The position numbers and the translations under genes were made by a program. 64,000 nucleotides of DNA, from NCBI RefSeq assembly GCF_049800775.1, contig NZ_JBNAFR010000008.1, positions 1 through 64,000 on the forward strand. The letters are read 5' to 3'. The stretch's first letter is position 1. Each line of letters begins with the position of its first letter. Below are positions 1 through 8,854 of this stretch, one piece after another. The notes under the pieces were generated by a model. That model was given only the letters and a program-made list of their open reading frames with translations. It was not told the DNA's origin and ran no database searches. The stretch comes from Dinoroseobacter sp049800775 (GTDB lineage: Bacteria; Pseudomonadota; Alphaproteobacteria; Rhodobacterales; Rhodobacteraceae).

Positions 1-39
1 TGAGCTACTCCCCAATGTTTGGACAGTTTCCGGCGTGAT

Positions 40-915
40 CTAAGCTACTCTCTGCTCCTGCTGATCGGGTTGGGTTTCGTCTTTTCTCAGCCAATAGACC
101 ATGGCTGGCGGTTGGCCGCCAAGGGCGGAATGGGGGCGCTTGCGGTTGTAGAACTCGATCCATTTTCCGACACCCGCCGTCGCCTCTGATCCGGTTTCCC
201 AAGCGTGCAGGTAGACGCATTCGTATTTGAGGCTTCGCCAGAGCCGTTCCACGAAGATGTTGTCGAGGAAGCGTCCCTTGCCATCCATCGAGATGCGCAC
301 GCCGGATCGCCGCAGCCGGTCGGTCCAGGCAAACGACGTGAACTGGCTGCCCTGGTCGGTGTTCATGATCTCGGGCGGGCCGAAGCGGTGGATCGCCTCG
401 TTCAGCGCCTCGACGCAGAAGTCTGCTTCCAGCGTGTTGGATATGCGCCAGGCCAGCACCTTGCGGGTGTACCAGTCCATGACCGCCACCAGATACAGGA
501 ACCCACGCCGCATCGGCAGATAGGTGATATCTGCGGCCCAGACCTGGTTGGGCCGGGTCACCCGCAAACCGCGCAACAGATAGGGATACGTCTTGTGCCC
601 CTTCGCCGCCTTGCTGGTGTTGGGCTTCTGGTAGATCGGCATGAGCCCCATCAGCCGCATCAATCGGCGGATACGCTTCTCGTTGACCAGATGTCCCTCG
701 TTGCGCAGGTGCCAAGTCATCTGCCGGACACCGAAGAACGGTGTTTCCAGGAACTGCTCGTCGATCTGACGCATCAGCATCAGGTTCATCGCCGTCTCGC
801 CCTTGGGCGTGTAGTAGAATGATGACCGCGAGATCGACAGCAGCCTGCACTGTTTGCCAATCGACAGATCGGTATTGGCTGGTTCAACCATCTTCCGCCT
901 CACTTGCCGGTCCAC
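40..915 (-). CDS. IS3-family transposase OrfB (DDE integrase core)
   Basis: A 291-residue transposase catalytic subunit. It has the HTH_21-like N-terminal part and a retroviral-integrase fold with the DDE triad visible in ADITYLPM (first D), NTDQGSQF (second D) and NIFVERLWRSLKYE (E). The C-terminal RPHSALGGQPPA block is typical of the family. The listed start is GTG and is probably used only within the frameshifted OrfAB product. The frame is uninterrupted, so the element may be active. Confidence 0.93.
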   Translation of the reverse strand: MDRQVRRKMVEPANTDLSIGKQCRLLSISRSSFYYTPKGETAMNLMLMRQIDEQFLETPFFGVRQMTWHLRNEGHLVNEKRIRRLMRLMGLMPIYQKPNTSKAAKGHKTYPYLLRGLRVTRPNQVWAADITYLPMRRGFLYLVAVMDWYTRKVLAWRISNTLEADFCVEALNEAIHRFGPPEIMNTDQGSQFTSFAWTDRLRRSGVRISMDGKGRFLDNIFVERLWRSLKYECVYLHAWETGSEATAGVGKWIEFYNRKRPHSALGGQPPAMVYWLRKDETQPDQQEQRVA

Positions 916-1193
916 GGTTTGAGCTTTCGTGACAGAAAATCATTGGCCACAGCCAGCTCCCCGATCTTGGCGTGCAGGTCCTTGACCTGTTCTTCGTCCA
1001 CTTCCGGCGTCTTTCGGCCACCACGCTCGAGCACGCCAGACGCGCCTTCAAGCAGCGCACGCTTCCAGCTGTGGATCATCGTCGGGTGAACGCCAAACTG
1101 GCTTGCCAACTCAGCAACCGTCCGCTCGCCCTTCAATGCCTCAAGCGCAACTTTGGCCTTGAACTCAGGCGAATGGTTCTTCCGTTTCGACAT
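900..1193 (-). CDS. IS3-family transposase OrfA
   Basis: A 97-residue protein with an N-terminal helix-turn-helix of the transposase_8 type (SPEFKAKVALEALKGER, then FGVHPTMIHSWK) and a helical, leucine-zipper-like C-terminus. It binds the IS ends. It overlaps orfB by 16 nt in a different frame, the usual arrangement for making an OrfAB fusion by -1 frameshifting, although no classical A6G slippery run is visible in the overlap. Confidence 0.92.
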   Translation of the reverse strand: MSKRKNHSPEFKAKVALEALKGERTVAELASQFGVHPTMIHSWKRALLEGASGVLERGGRKTPEVDEEQVKDLHAKIGELAVANDFLSRKLKPWTGK

Positions 1194-1273
1194 CTCTGAT
1201 CTCCTCTTCGTCGAAGATCAGCAGACAGCAATTCGTAGCTTACGTCAGTGTCCGAATTTCGGGGGGTAGCTCA

Positions 1274-1959
1274 TTCGGCTCCGCGATGCGAATGCCGACA
1301 AGGCCTACTTCGCAAACTACTCGCTCCGCGTGCTAAGAATTCTCATGGAGCACTGTGTCGATCTGGGGTGGCGAGACTCCAACCCGGCGCGCGGCGTTCC
1401 CGAGTTAAAAGGACAGAAGCGCCCAGAGCGCGAACCGTGGCCGCGCGAGCTGCTCGACGCCTACCGCACTGTTTGTCCCCTTGAGAGCCGCCAACGGTTG
1501 CTCATGGAGTTGTGCGTCGGCACGGGCCAGCGGATCGGTGACGTTCTGAACATGCGTTGGTCCAATATTGAAGACGGTGGCGTTCTCGTCCGTCAGAGCA
1601 AGACCTCAAAAGAGCTCTGGGTCCCGATCCTCCCCGAACTGCAAGCTGCTCTGAACGTCGCTAGTCGCCATTCGGTCTTTATCCTTACGAATGAGCGCGG
1701 CGCGAACCGATGGTCATACAGAGGTGCCTCAGCGGCTGTCAGGAAGGTCAGAGAGCAAATCGGGGCTTTAGACTACCATATTCACAGCTGGCGCTACAAC
1801 GCCGCCTGTGAACTTCTGGAGGCGGGCTGCGGCGATGACCTGATCGCCGCGGTTACTGGGCAAAGCCCTGCAATTGTCCAGCACTACACCAAGAAAGTCC
1901 GTCAACGTCTGCGCGCGGTGCAGGCGCAAAAGATGCGAACGGAGCAGAGCCGCTCCTAA
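1274..1959 (+). pseudogene. Tyrosine recombinase (phage-type integrase), 5' end removed by IS insertion
   Basis: The reading frame stays open from the IS boundary (the upstream stop is an IS-derived TAG at 1267-1269) to 1959, so about 228 codons of the C-terminal part remain; the first internal start is near 1330-1345. Catalytic residues of the family are visible: Arg in GTGQRIGD, Lys in SKTSKELW, the His-x-x-Arg box in HSWRYNAA, and the Tyr nucleophile in HYTKK. The N-terminal arm-binding domain is missing, so the protein is presumably inactive. It points toward the 3' end of the tRNA-Cys gene about 215 bp away, a common integration target for such enzymes. Confidence 0.85.
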
Positions 1960-2104
1960 CCGGAGCTATCCTGTCGCTTTCGATCGCATCGCGAGACTAG
2001 CCACCACTCCAAGAAAACCCGATCTCAAACAGTCGGACACCGCTGTGGGACATTTCAGTCCCCGGTGTTTTTCTGCTGCGGTTGGCGAACAGAACAAAAA
2101 CAGA

Positions 2105-2126
2105 ATGTTTAGACAAATGTTTAGAC
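2105..2126 (+). repeat. Direct repeat ATGTTTAGAC x2, period 12 bp
   Basis: Two exact 10-bp copies of ATGTTTAGAC separated by AA lie in an AT-richer stretch between the recombinase stop and the 3' end of tRNA-Cys. The position fits an arm-type integrase or excisionase site of the former element, but this is inference. Confidence 0.4.
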
Positions 2127-2173
2127 GCGCCGAGGCGCTCTACAGCGTTTTACGCTAACTTATTCAAATTAAA

Positions 2174-2247
2174 TGGAGGCGAGTACCGGAATCGAACCGG
2201 TGTACACGGATTTGCAATCCGCTGCGTCACCACTCCGCCAACTCGCC
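2174..2247 (-). tRNA. tRNA-Cys (anticodon GCA)
   Basis: A minus-strand cloverleaf with acceptor stem GGCGAGT/ACTCGCC, anticodon loop TTGCAAA (GCA), T-loop GGTTCGAATCC, discriminator U73 (characteristic of tRNA-Cys) and an encoded CCA. Its 3' end faces the truncated recombinase, suggesting use as an integration site. Confidence 0.95.
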
Positions 2248-2432
2248 GCGCTATGGTGTGCGCGAGGGCTTAGCATTGGCGTATCTGGCGCGCAAGCGGG
2301 TCGGGGGGAAATCTCTTGGTCTCTGCGTTGCGCTTGACGGGGCGGGCGGGCGTCCGTGTCGCAGGGGGGCTGCGTTGCCGAGCGCCCTGCAATATGGCAC
2401 ACCCAGATAACCGCATTTGGAAAGTCCGACCT

Positions 2433-3086
2433 ATGACCGACTATGCAGCCCGACGCACGATGATGGTGGACACGCAGGTCCGCCCCTCTGATGTCACGAA
2501 ATTCAATATCATCGACGCGATGCTCACCGTGCGCCGCGAGGTGTTCACGCCTGACGACAAGCGCGAGATCGCCTATGTCAGCGAGAATGTTCCGCTCGGC
2601 GGGGAGCGCGTGATGCTCGAGCCACGGACGCTGGCCAAGATCCTCGATGCGCTGGATATCCAGCCCGAGGAGATGGTGCTCGATATCGGCTGCGGGCTTG
2701 GCTACTCCACCGCGCTGATCGCGAAGCTGGCCGAGGCTGTCGTGGCCGTCGAGGAAGACGCCGATCTGGCGCGCGATGCCGAGGCGCTGCTGTCATCCGA
2801 GAATGTCGACAATGCCGCGCTGATCACCGCGCCGCTGGCGGAGGGCGCGCCGAAGCACGGGCCCTATGACGTGATCACCCTTCAGGGCGCTGTCGAGGAG
2901 GTGCCCGAGGCGATCCTTGCGCAGCTCAAGGAAGGCGGGCGCATCGCGGCGGTGTTCATGGAGGGCGGGCTTGGTGTCTGCCGTCTGGGGTACAAGATCG
3001 ATGGCGACGTGAGTTGGCGGTTTGAGTTCAACGCATCTGCACCAGTTCTCAACGGGTTTGAGCGCGCGACTGCATTTGTGCTTTAA
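2433..3086 (+). CDS. Protein-L-isoaspartate O-methyltransferase family protein
   Basis: A 217-residue SAM-dependent methyltransferase of the PCMT family. The SAM-binding motif LDIGCGLGYSTALIAKL lies near residue 80, with an acidic VAVEEDADLA loop after it. The N-terminal MVDTQVRPSDVT and YVSENVPLGGERVMLEP segments match the PCMT-like proteins encoded beside tolC in alphaproteobacteria. The canonical enzyme repairs isoaspartyl residues; this subfamily's substrate is not certain. The start was chosen at ATG 2433 because upstream in-frame codons show no family similarity. tolC follows after 54-63 bp in the same direction. Confidence 0.85.
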   Translation: MTDYAARRTMMVDTQVRPSDVTKFNIIDAMLTVRREVFTPDDKREIAYVSENVPLGGERVMLEPRTLAKILDALDIQPEEMVLDIGCGLGYSTALIAKLAEAVVAVEEDADLARDAEALLSSENVDNAALITAPLAEGAPKHGPYDVITLQGAVEEVPEAILAQLKEGGRIAAVFMEGGLGVCRLGYKIDGDVSWRFEFNASAPVLNGFERATAFVL

Positions 3087-3149
3087 ACGGTAAACTGCTG
3101 ACTGCATAGTCACCTAAAAAGTGATTCGATCACAGGAGAGGTGCAGGCA

Positions 3150-4520
3150 GTGTTCACCAGATCTATCCGACACATGGCGCTTGGGGCCGTGCTGGCATGT
3201 TCCACGGCGCTTGGCGCGTCCGCACAGTCTCTGACCGATGCGCTGGTCGATGCGTATAAGAACAGCGAACTGATCGAGCAGAGCCGCGCGCTCTTGCGGT
3301 CCGCGGACGAAGACGTGGCGATCGCGACGTCCCGGCTGCGCCCGATCCTCGATTACTCTGCGAGCTATGGCTATTCGGACTCGTTGAACTCGGAAAGTGA
3401 CAGTGCCGCGGTTGGGGTGACAGCGTCGCTGCTGCTCTATGATTTCGGGCGCTCGCGCCTGCGGATCGAGGCCAACAAGGAACTGGTGCTCGCCACCCGG
3501 GAAGCCTTGCGCGACACCGAGCAGGATGTGCTGCTGAACGGGGTGAGCGCGTTTCTCAATGTGCGGCTGGCCAATGACAATGTGGAGCTGCGCCGCAACA
3601 ACGTCCGGGTCATCAGCGAACAGCTGCGAGCCGCGCAGGACCGGTTCGAAGTGGGCGAGGTCACGCGGACCGATGTGGCCCAGGCCGAGGCCCGGCTGGC
3701 CGAGGCCAATGCGAACCTGACCAGCGCCCTGGGGCAGCAGGCAGCGGCGCGCGAAGTCTATCGCGCCGTGGTTGGCAGTTTCCCCAATTCGCTCGCGCCG
3801 CCGCCCCCGTCGCCGACCATCCCCGGCAGCGTCGAGGAGGCGGTTTCGATCGCCGAGCGCACCCATCCCGAGATCCTGCAGGCCCGGCACAATGTGCGGG
3901 CCTCCGAGATTGCGGCGGAAGTGGCCGAACGGGCGATCCTGCCCTCGGCGAGCGCCTCCGCCAGCGTCACCCGCAACATCCGCGATACGCTGGATGACAG
4001 CACCGATTCCTCGATCGGCGTCACGGTGACCGGACCGATCTACCAGGGCGGCAGCATCAGCGCGACCTTTCGCCAGGCATTGGCCTCGGTCGACAACGCG
4101 CGGGCCGGCCTGAACCAGTCCGTCCTTGTCATCCGCCAGAGCGTCGGGATTGCCTGGGCCGATATTCTCGTGACACGCGCGACCATCGATGCCACGCGGC
4201 GCCAGGTCGAGGCGGCCGAGGTGGCCTTTGAGGGCGTGACCGAAGAGGCCCGTCTGGGCGCGCGGACCACGCTGGATGTGCTGGACGCGGAACAGGACGT
4301 GCTCGATGCGCGGACCTCTCTGCTTTCGGCCGAAATTTCTGCGGTTCAGGCGGTCTATGACCTGCTGCAATCCATGGGCCTGATGACGGTCGAGTATCTC
4401 GGCCTGCCGGTGCCGACCTATGACCCGGAGGTCTATTACAACGCGGTCTCCAACGCGCCGGCCACCAGCACGCGGGGCGCCGCACTGGACCGTGTGCTGC
4501 AAAGCATCGTGCGCGACTGA
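3150..4520 (+). CDS. tolC: TolC-family outer-membrane efflux channel
   Basis: About 456 residues, with a signal peptide (hydrophobic run ending GASAQ) followed by two outer-membrane efflux protein repeats rich in long amphipathic helices. It begins with the typical SLTDALVDAYKNS and includes the second-repeat segment TGPIYQGGSISATFRQA. TolC trimers form the outer-membrane exit duct for type I secretion and RND/ABC efflux. GTG 3150 sits 11 nt from AGGAG (3134-3138); an in-frame GTG at 3141 is too close to that site. A rho-independent terminator follows. Confidence 0.93.
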   Translation: MFTRSIRHMALGAVLACSTALGASAQSLTDALVDAYKNSELIEQSRALLRSADEDVAIATSRLRPILDYSASYGYSDSLNSESDSAAVGVTASLLLYDFGRSRLRIEANKELVLATREALRDTEQDVLLNGVSAFLNVRLANDNVELRRNNVRVISEQLRAAQDRFEVGEVTRTDVAQAEARLAEANANLTSALGQQAAAREVYRAVVGSFPNSLAPPPPSPTIPGSVEEAVSIAERTHPEILQARHNVRASEIAAEVAERAILPSASASASVTRNIRDTLDDSTDSSIGVTVTGPIYQGGSISATFRQALASVDNARAGLNQSVLVIRQSVGIAWADILVTRATIDATRRQVEAAEVAFEGVTEEARLGARTTLDVLDAEQDVLDARTSLLSAEISAVQAVYDLLQSMGLMTVEYLGLPVPTYDPEVYYNAVSNAPATSTRGAALDRVLQSIVRD

Positions 4521-4572
4521 CCGCGGGGTCGTTTCGGCCCGGGCGACAGTCCTGAAAGAACACAGAAGATCA

Positions 4573-4595
4573 GGCGGGTTTTGGCCCGCCTTTTT
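4573..4595 (+). terminator. Rho-independent terminator after tolC
   Basis: A perfect 6-bp stem GGCGGG/CCCGCC with a 6-nt loop, followed directly by TTTTT. Confidence 0.85.
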
Positions 4596-4679
4596 CTTTC
4601 CGACCTTTCGGTAAGACATTTCTATTGTGTGAACGGGGCGCTCTACATACACTATCTGGTATAACGAGCAGAGGGTGCC

Positions 4680-5537
4680 ATGGCCAATCCGTCTTCGAGC
4701 GACGCATCGCAGGACGTCTTGAATTCCATTCGGCGGATCGTGACCGAGCGCGCCGATAACGGGGCTCTGGCGACTGCCGCCGTGCCGGATCTTGCCGGGC
4801 CTGCGCCGCGCGGGCGAACCGATATCCGGGCGCTGGCCGCCGAACTGGCCGAGGCCAAAGCGATCGGCCCGGATGTGCTCTGGCTCGGGGCGGCGGATGC
4901 CGTGCGTCCGCCACAGCCCGTATCCGCGCCGCCCTTGCCCGACCCGGATTTTGCCAATGGCAATTTCGCCGACCGGATGACCAGCCTGACGGACCGCCTG
5001 GCGCCAACGCAGGCGTCTGAGCCCGCGCCTGTCACAGAGGCTGCGCCCGTGGAGACGCCCATGGCGGCCCCGGAGCAGTCGCCCCCCGTGGCAGAGCCGC
5101 GTCCCTGCACGCTGCTCCTGACGCAGGAGTTTCGTGTGCGGCCCGCGACTGCGCCTGGTCTGCCGCCCCGCACGGCCCCAAAGACCCCCGCGCCGGAAGC
5201 CTATCTCGAGGATTCTGACCATCTGGGTGGCGCGGTGCAAAGCGCGATGATCCCGGATCTGACATCCGTGCTGCGCGAAGCGGTGAGCGAGACGGTGCGA
5301 GAGTCCGTGCGTGAGGCGTTGCGGGCCGAAGGGCCGCTGACACCAAGGGCCGCACCACCGGAAGCGCCCGTTGTGGATGCAGATGGCTACATCACCGCGG
5401 ATGCGGTACGCCGCCTGGTTTCGGGGATCCTGCATGAAGAGCTGAGCGGGGCGCTGGGTGATGAAATCACCCGTCGCGTGCGCAAGCTCGTGCGTTCCGA
5501 GGTCCACCGGATCCTGCAGACCGACGCGCTGGACTAG
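4680..5537 (+). CDS. PopZ/DUF2497-like acidic, proline-rich protein
   Basis: A 285-residue soluble protein in three parts. A short N-terminal helix (residues 12-23, DVLNSIRRIVTE) resembles the first helix of the pole-organising protein PopZ. A long Pro/Ala/Glu-rich middle of low complexity (roughly 40-200) follows. The C-terminal helical block (residues 230-285, AVRRLVSGILHEEL ... KLVRSEVHRI) resembles the oligomerising PopZ end. In Rhodobacterales such a gene commonly lies between tolC and valS; here valS is about 9 kb away. The PopZ relationship is inferred from architecture, not proven. Confidence 0.55.
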   Translation: MANPSSSDASQDVLNSIRRIVTERADNGALATAAVPDLAGPAPRGRTDIRALAAELAEAKAIGPDVLWLGAADAVRPPQPVSAPPLPDPDFANGNFADRMTSLTDRLAPTQASEPAPVTEAAPVETPMAAPEQSPPVAEPRPCTLLLTQEFRVRPATAPGLPPRTAPKTPAPEAYLEDSDHLGGAVQSAMIPDLTSVLREAVSETVRESVREALRAEGPLTPRAAPPEAPVVDADGYITADAVRRLVSGILHEELSGALGDEITRRVRKLVRSEVHRILQTDALD

Positions 5538-6994
5538 GGCGCAGGCACCGGCTGCGCGAGCCGCAAGAGCGCGTCCAGATCCATATGGGTTTCCAGATGA
5601 GCGGCGAGGGCATCGAGCGTCTCTTCGACCTCCGCTTCGTAGCTGCGGTCCGAGATCGCAGCCCCGAGACGCTGCAGCGTCTCGGCCCGGAACCCATCCT
5701 CGGCAAACAGCCCATGGAGATAGCAGCCCCGGACGCGCCCCGAGGGGCTGATCGCGCCTTCGGCCCGGCCATCGACGCGCAGCCAAGGTCGGGCGCAATC
5801 CGGCCCCTCGGTCACGCCCAGATGGATCTCGTAGCCGGTCACAGTGGACCCGGTCTCGATATCCTCCGCCTTGGTGAGGGCGAGGCGCTTTTCCGGTTGC
5901 ATGCTGGTCGTGATGTCGAGCAAGCCGAGCCCGGGCACGGTGGTCGCCGCCCCTTCGAGGCCCAGCGGGTCGGCGATGCTCTGACCCAGCATCTGATAGC
6001 CACCGCAGATCCCGATCACATGCCCGCCGCGCCGCACATGGGCATGGATGTCGATATCCCAGCCCTGGGCGCGCAGATGGGCGAGATCGCCGATGGTCGA
6101 TTTGCTGCCGGGGATCAGGACCAGATCGGCGTCGAGGGGCAGGGGGCGCCCCGCCTCGATGATCTCGACGCTCACGCCGGGCTCGGTGGCCAGCGGGTCG
6201 AGATCGTCGAAATTCGCGATCCGCGACAGGCGCGGCACCACGATGCGGCACGCGCCGCCCTTGCGCGAGGCGACATCCATCACATCCTCCGCCGGCAGCC
6301 GCCAAGCATCGACGAACCAAGGGATGACGCCCAGCGGGGCCCAGCCGGTGCGGTCGACGATCTCGGTCACGCCGCCATCAAAGAGCCGCACATCGCCCCG
6401 GAACTTGTTGACCGCAAAGCCGGTGATCCGTTCGCGGTCCGAGGGGGGGAGGATGCCATGTGTGCCGACGAGCTGCGCGATGACCCCGCCCCGGTCGATA
6501 TCCCCGACCAGCACCACCGGCGCCGAGACCGCCTCGGCAAAACCCATATTGGCGATATCTCCGGCCCGCAGGTTGATCTCGGCGGGGCTGCCCGCGCCCT
6601 CGATCAGCACCAGATCAGCTTCCGCGGCGAGGCGGTGATAGCTCAGGACCGCCGGGGCCAGCAGCTGCGGCTTGGCCTTGGCATAATCCCGCGCCCGCAG
6701 GGTCGCGAAACGCTGACCCTGCACGATGACCTGCGCGCCCGTATCGGTCTCGGGCTTGAGCAGCACGGGGTTCATGTCGGTGCTGGGCGGCACCCCAGCG
6801 GCGCGGGCCTGCAAGGCCTGTGCGCGGCCGATCTCGCCGCCATCGGCCGTCACGGCGGCATTGTTCGACATGTTCTGCGGCTTGAACGGCCGCACCCGCA
6901 GCCCGCGTTGGACAAACGCCCGGGCCAAACCGGCCACGATCATGGACTTACCGACATTCGAGCCAGCCCCCTGAACCATAATCGCGTTTGCCAT
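5534..6994 (-). CDS. cobQ: Cobyric acid synthase (glutamine-hydrolysing)
   Basis: A 486-residue enzyme that amidates cobyrinic acid a,c-diamide side chains b, d, e and g in cobalamin synthesis. The N-terminal dethiobiotin-synthetase-like ATPase half has the P-loop GAGSNVGKSMIVAGLARAF and RPFKPQNMSNNA. The C-terminal glutamine amidotransferase half has the nucleophile loop GICGGYQMLG and the late YLHGLF histidine. ATG 6994 is preceded by a good GGAGGGCTC ribosome-binding site; the longer upstream frame has no support. Its 3' end overlaps the PopZ-like gene tail by 4 nt (convergent). Confidence 0.97.
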   Translation of the reverse strand: MANAIMVQGAGSNVGKSMIVAGLARAFVQRGLRVRPFKPQNMSNNAAVTADGGEIGRAQALQARAAGVPPSTDMNPVLLKPETDTGAQVIVQGQRFATLRARDYAKAKPQLLAPAVLSYHRLAAEADLVLIEGAGSPAEINLRAGDIANMGFAEAVSAPVVLVGDIDRGGVIAQLVGTHGILPPSDRERITGFAVNKFRGDVRLFDGGVTEIVDRTGWAPLGVIPWFVDAWRLPAEDVMDVASRKGGACRIVVPRLSRIANFDDLDPLATEPGVSVEIIEAGRPLPLDADLVLIPGSKSTIGDLAHLRAQGWDIDIHAHVRRGGHVIGICGGYQMLGQSIADPLGLEGAATTVPGLGLLDITTSMQPEKRLALTKAEDIETGSTVTGYEIHLGVTEGPDCARPWLRVDGRAEGAISPSGRVRGCYLHGLFAEDGFRAETLQRLGAAISDRSYEAEVEETLDALAAHLETHMDLDALLRLAQPVPAP

Positions 6995-7055
6995 GAGCCC
7001 TCCACCGGTTAGCATCGCAGACCTAGCCCCCGTTCCGACCCAAGGACAAGCCCGG

Positions 7056-7625
7056 ATGAACACACCGGCCCATCTCATCTTCGGTGCTGGCGCCTTTGCC
7101 CGCCCGGGCGCACGTCGGGTGACCGCCGCGGCGCTTCTGGGCGCGCTCTTGCCCGATCTCTCGCTCTACATACTGGGCAGCTGGGCGCTCTATGTGCAGC
7201 AGATCCCGCCCCAGACCGTCTTCAACGAGCTCTATTTCTCGCCGGGCTGGCAACGGATCTTTGCCATCGACAATTCGATCCCGCTCTGGGGTGCGATCTG
7301 TGTCCTGGGGCTGGTGTTGCGCCGACCAGCGGTGACGGCGCTTGGCGGGGCGGCGCTGTTGCATGTGCTGCTCGATCTGCCCCTGCATCATGACGATGGC
7401 CGCCCACATTTCTGGCCCTTTTCTGATTGGGTCTTCGAGAGCCCGATCAGCTATTGGGACAGCGCGCAATTCGCCTGGATCGTTGCGCCGCTGGAAGGGG
7501 CGGCCTGTCTCGCCTTGGTCGTGCTGCTCTGGCGACGCTTCGACAGCTGGCCCCTGCGAGGGCTCTTTGCTGTGCTGCTGCTCGCCGAGCTCTGGGTGAT
7601 CCGGCAATGGCTCGTCTTTTTCTGA
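7056..7625 (+). CDS. YdjM-like membrane-bound metal-dependent hydrolase-type protein
   Basis: A 189-residue integral membrane protein with about four to five hydrophobic segments. It begins NTPAHLIFGAG, has an LLPDLSLY segment, and has a His/Asp cluster HVLLDLPLHHDDGRPHFWPFSDW in which metal-ligand histidines of the YdjM/DUF457 family would lie. It is divergent from cobQ (61 bp between starts). Its exact substrate is unknown. Confidence 0.65.
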   Translation: MNTPAHLIFGAGAFARPGARRVTAAALLGALLPDLSLYILGSWALYVQQIPPQTVFNELYFSPGWQRIFAIDNSIPLWGAICVLGLVLRRPAVTALGGAALLHVLLDLPLHHDDGRPHFWPFSDWVFESPISYWDSAQFAWIVAPLEGAACLALVVLLWRRFDSWPLRGLFAVLLLAELWVIRQWLVFF

Positions 7626-7652
7626 GCCTCGACCGCCATGGATGCGCACAAC

Positions 7653-7680
7653 AAAAAACGCGCGCCGGGTCGGGCGCGCG
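7653..7680 (-). terminator. Rho-independent terminator of the 7707-8030 gene
   Basis: Read on the minus strand, an 8-bp CGCGCGCC/GGCGCGCG stem with a 6-nt loop is followed by TTTTTT, 27 nt beyond the stop codon. Confidence 0.8.
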
Positions 7681-7706
7681 CAAATTGTCCGCGTTTTGCG
7701 GGAAGA

Positions 7707-8030
7707 TCAGGCGGCTTCGGCCTGCTGCTGAGCGGCGTTGCGACGCTCGCTCTCCTCGCGGGAGAGAGCCACGGAGGTCCGCACCCCCTGGCCCACGAAT
7801 TCCATCAGGCCAGAGACCACGCGCTCGTTCGGGTCAATGCCGGCACAGGACAGCACTTCGCGCCCATCGCGCGAGCGCGCCCAGCGGGCGATCTGCTCTG
7901 GACCATTCCCGTATTTCTTGTCATCCGCGATCGCATCATCGAGCGCAGCCAGAACAACGGCCGCGAAGAGTTTGCGCGCGCGTTGGCCCTGCTCGTAATT
8001 GAATGCGGATGAATCGACGAAGTCGGCCAT
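7707..8030 (-). CDS. Small conserved Rhodobacterales protein (DUF6280-like)
   Basis: A 107-residue soluble, mostly helical protein without signal peptide or membrane segment. The central block YGNGPEQIARWARSRDG and ACAGID-like CAGIDPNERV are strongly conserved in my memory of roseobacter genomes, where it is annotated as DUF6280. The function is unknown. It is divergent from efp across a 212-bp intergenic region and has its own terminator, so it is probably monocistronic. Confidence 0.7.
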   Translation of the reverse strand: MADFVDSSAFNYEQGQRARKLFAAVVLAALDDAIADDKKYGNGPEQIARWARSRDGREVLSCAGIDPNERVVSGLMEFVGQGVRTSVALSREESERRNAAQQQAEAA

Positions 8031-8242
8031 GAGTGTTCCTTGATTATTGCTCTTGTCTTTTTGGCGTGCCGCCGAATATGACGGTTTTGTGCTGATTCTG
8101 GTCTGCGATCTCGGTATACCACATATGCGGCATATGCATAGCTTTGAGTGGTTAACCGCAACCTGCAGCGGCTTGCCAGGTAGCCCGTCCCCAGATATAG
8201 GATCGGCGACTTCCCATTCAACCTTTCTTCAGGTTTCTGCTC

Positions 8243-8806
8243 ATGCCCAAGATCAATGGAAACGAAATCCGCCCCGGCAACGTGCTGGAACATAACGACG
8301 GTCTGTGGGCGGCAGTCAAAGTCGACCACGTGAAACCCGGCAAGGGCGGGGCCTTTGCCCAGGTCGAGCTGCGCAACCTGCGCAACGGCTCCAAGCTCAA
8401 CGAACGCTTCCGCAGCGCCGACAAGGTGGAGCGTGTGCGGCTGGAGCAGAAGGACCAGCAATTTCTCTACGAGAGCGACGGGATGCTGGTCTTCATGGAT
8501 AACGAGACCTTCGAACAGATTGAATTGCCTGCGGAAATTCTCGGCGACCGCCGTCCGTTCCTGCAGGACGGCATGACGATCCAGATCGAGTATTACGAGG
8601 CCGAGGCGCTGAGCGCATCGCTGCCCCAGAAGGTGACTTGCACCGTGGTCGAGACCGAGCCGGTGGTCAAAGGCCAGACGGCTGCGAACTCTTTCAAGCC
8701 GGCAGTGCTCGACAATGGCATCAAGGTCATGGTCCCGCCCTTCGTGGGTCAGGACGAGGCGATCGTCGTGAATACCGAGACCATGGAATACTCCGAGCGC
8801 GCCTGA
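8243..8806 (+). CDS. efp: Elongation factor P
   Basis: A 187-residue translation factor that relieves ribosome stalling at polyproline stretches. Its length and the three-domain order (KOW-like, then two OB folds) match the family. The conserved tip lysine is Lys34 in VKPGKGGAF. No epmA/epmB modification genes are seen in this window. It is preceded by an AT-richer divergent promoter region and followed by a terminator. Confidence 0.97.
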   Translation: MPKINGNEIRPGNVLEHNDGLWAAVKVDHVKPGKGGAFAQVELRNLRNGSKLNERFRSADKVERVRLEQKDQQFLYESDGMLVFMDNETFEQIELPAEILGDRRPFLQDGMTIQIEYYEAEALSASLPQKVTCTVVETEPVVKGQTAANSFKPAVLDNGIKVMVPPFVGQDEAIVVNTETMEYSERA

Positions 8807-8830
8807 GCCGCCTCGAAAACTCTGGTCAGA

Positions 8831-8854
8831 AGGCGCGCGTTTCGTGCGCCTTTT
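8831..8854 (+). terminator. Rho-independent terminator after efp
   Basis: A GC-rich hairpin (AGGCGC ... GTGCGCC) is followed by TTTT, 25 nt after the efp stop. Confidence 0.75.

Larger units (their letters stand above)
1..1273 (-). mobile_element. IS3-family insertion sequence, apparently intact
   Basis: The element is bounded by imperfect terminal inverted repeats of about 25 bp: the left end begins TGAGCTACTCCCC and the right end, read in reverse complement, begins TGAGCTACCCCCC. About 19-20 of 25 positions match. It holds the two overlapping minus-strand genes (orfA then orfB) typical of IS3 elements. It interrupts a tyrosine recombinase reading frame that resumes directly after the right end. 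The target duplication cannot be checked because the left flank lies outside the window. Confidence 0.9.

Noticed and set aside
3114..6320. 1068-codon minus-strand open frame
   Set aside because: Antisense to tolC and the PopZ-like gene and running into cobQ; the product is Arg/Gly/His-rich low complexity, typical of shadow frames in GC-rich DNA.
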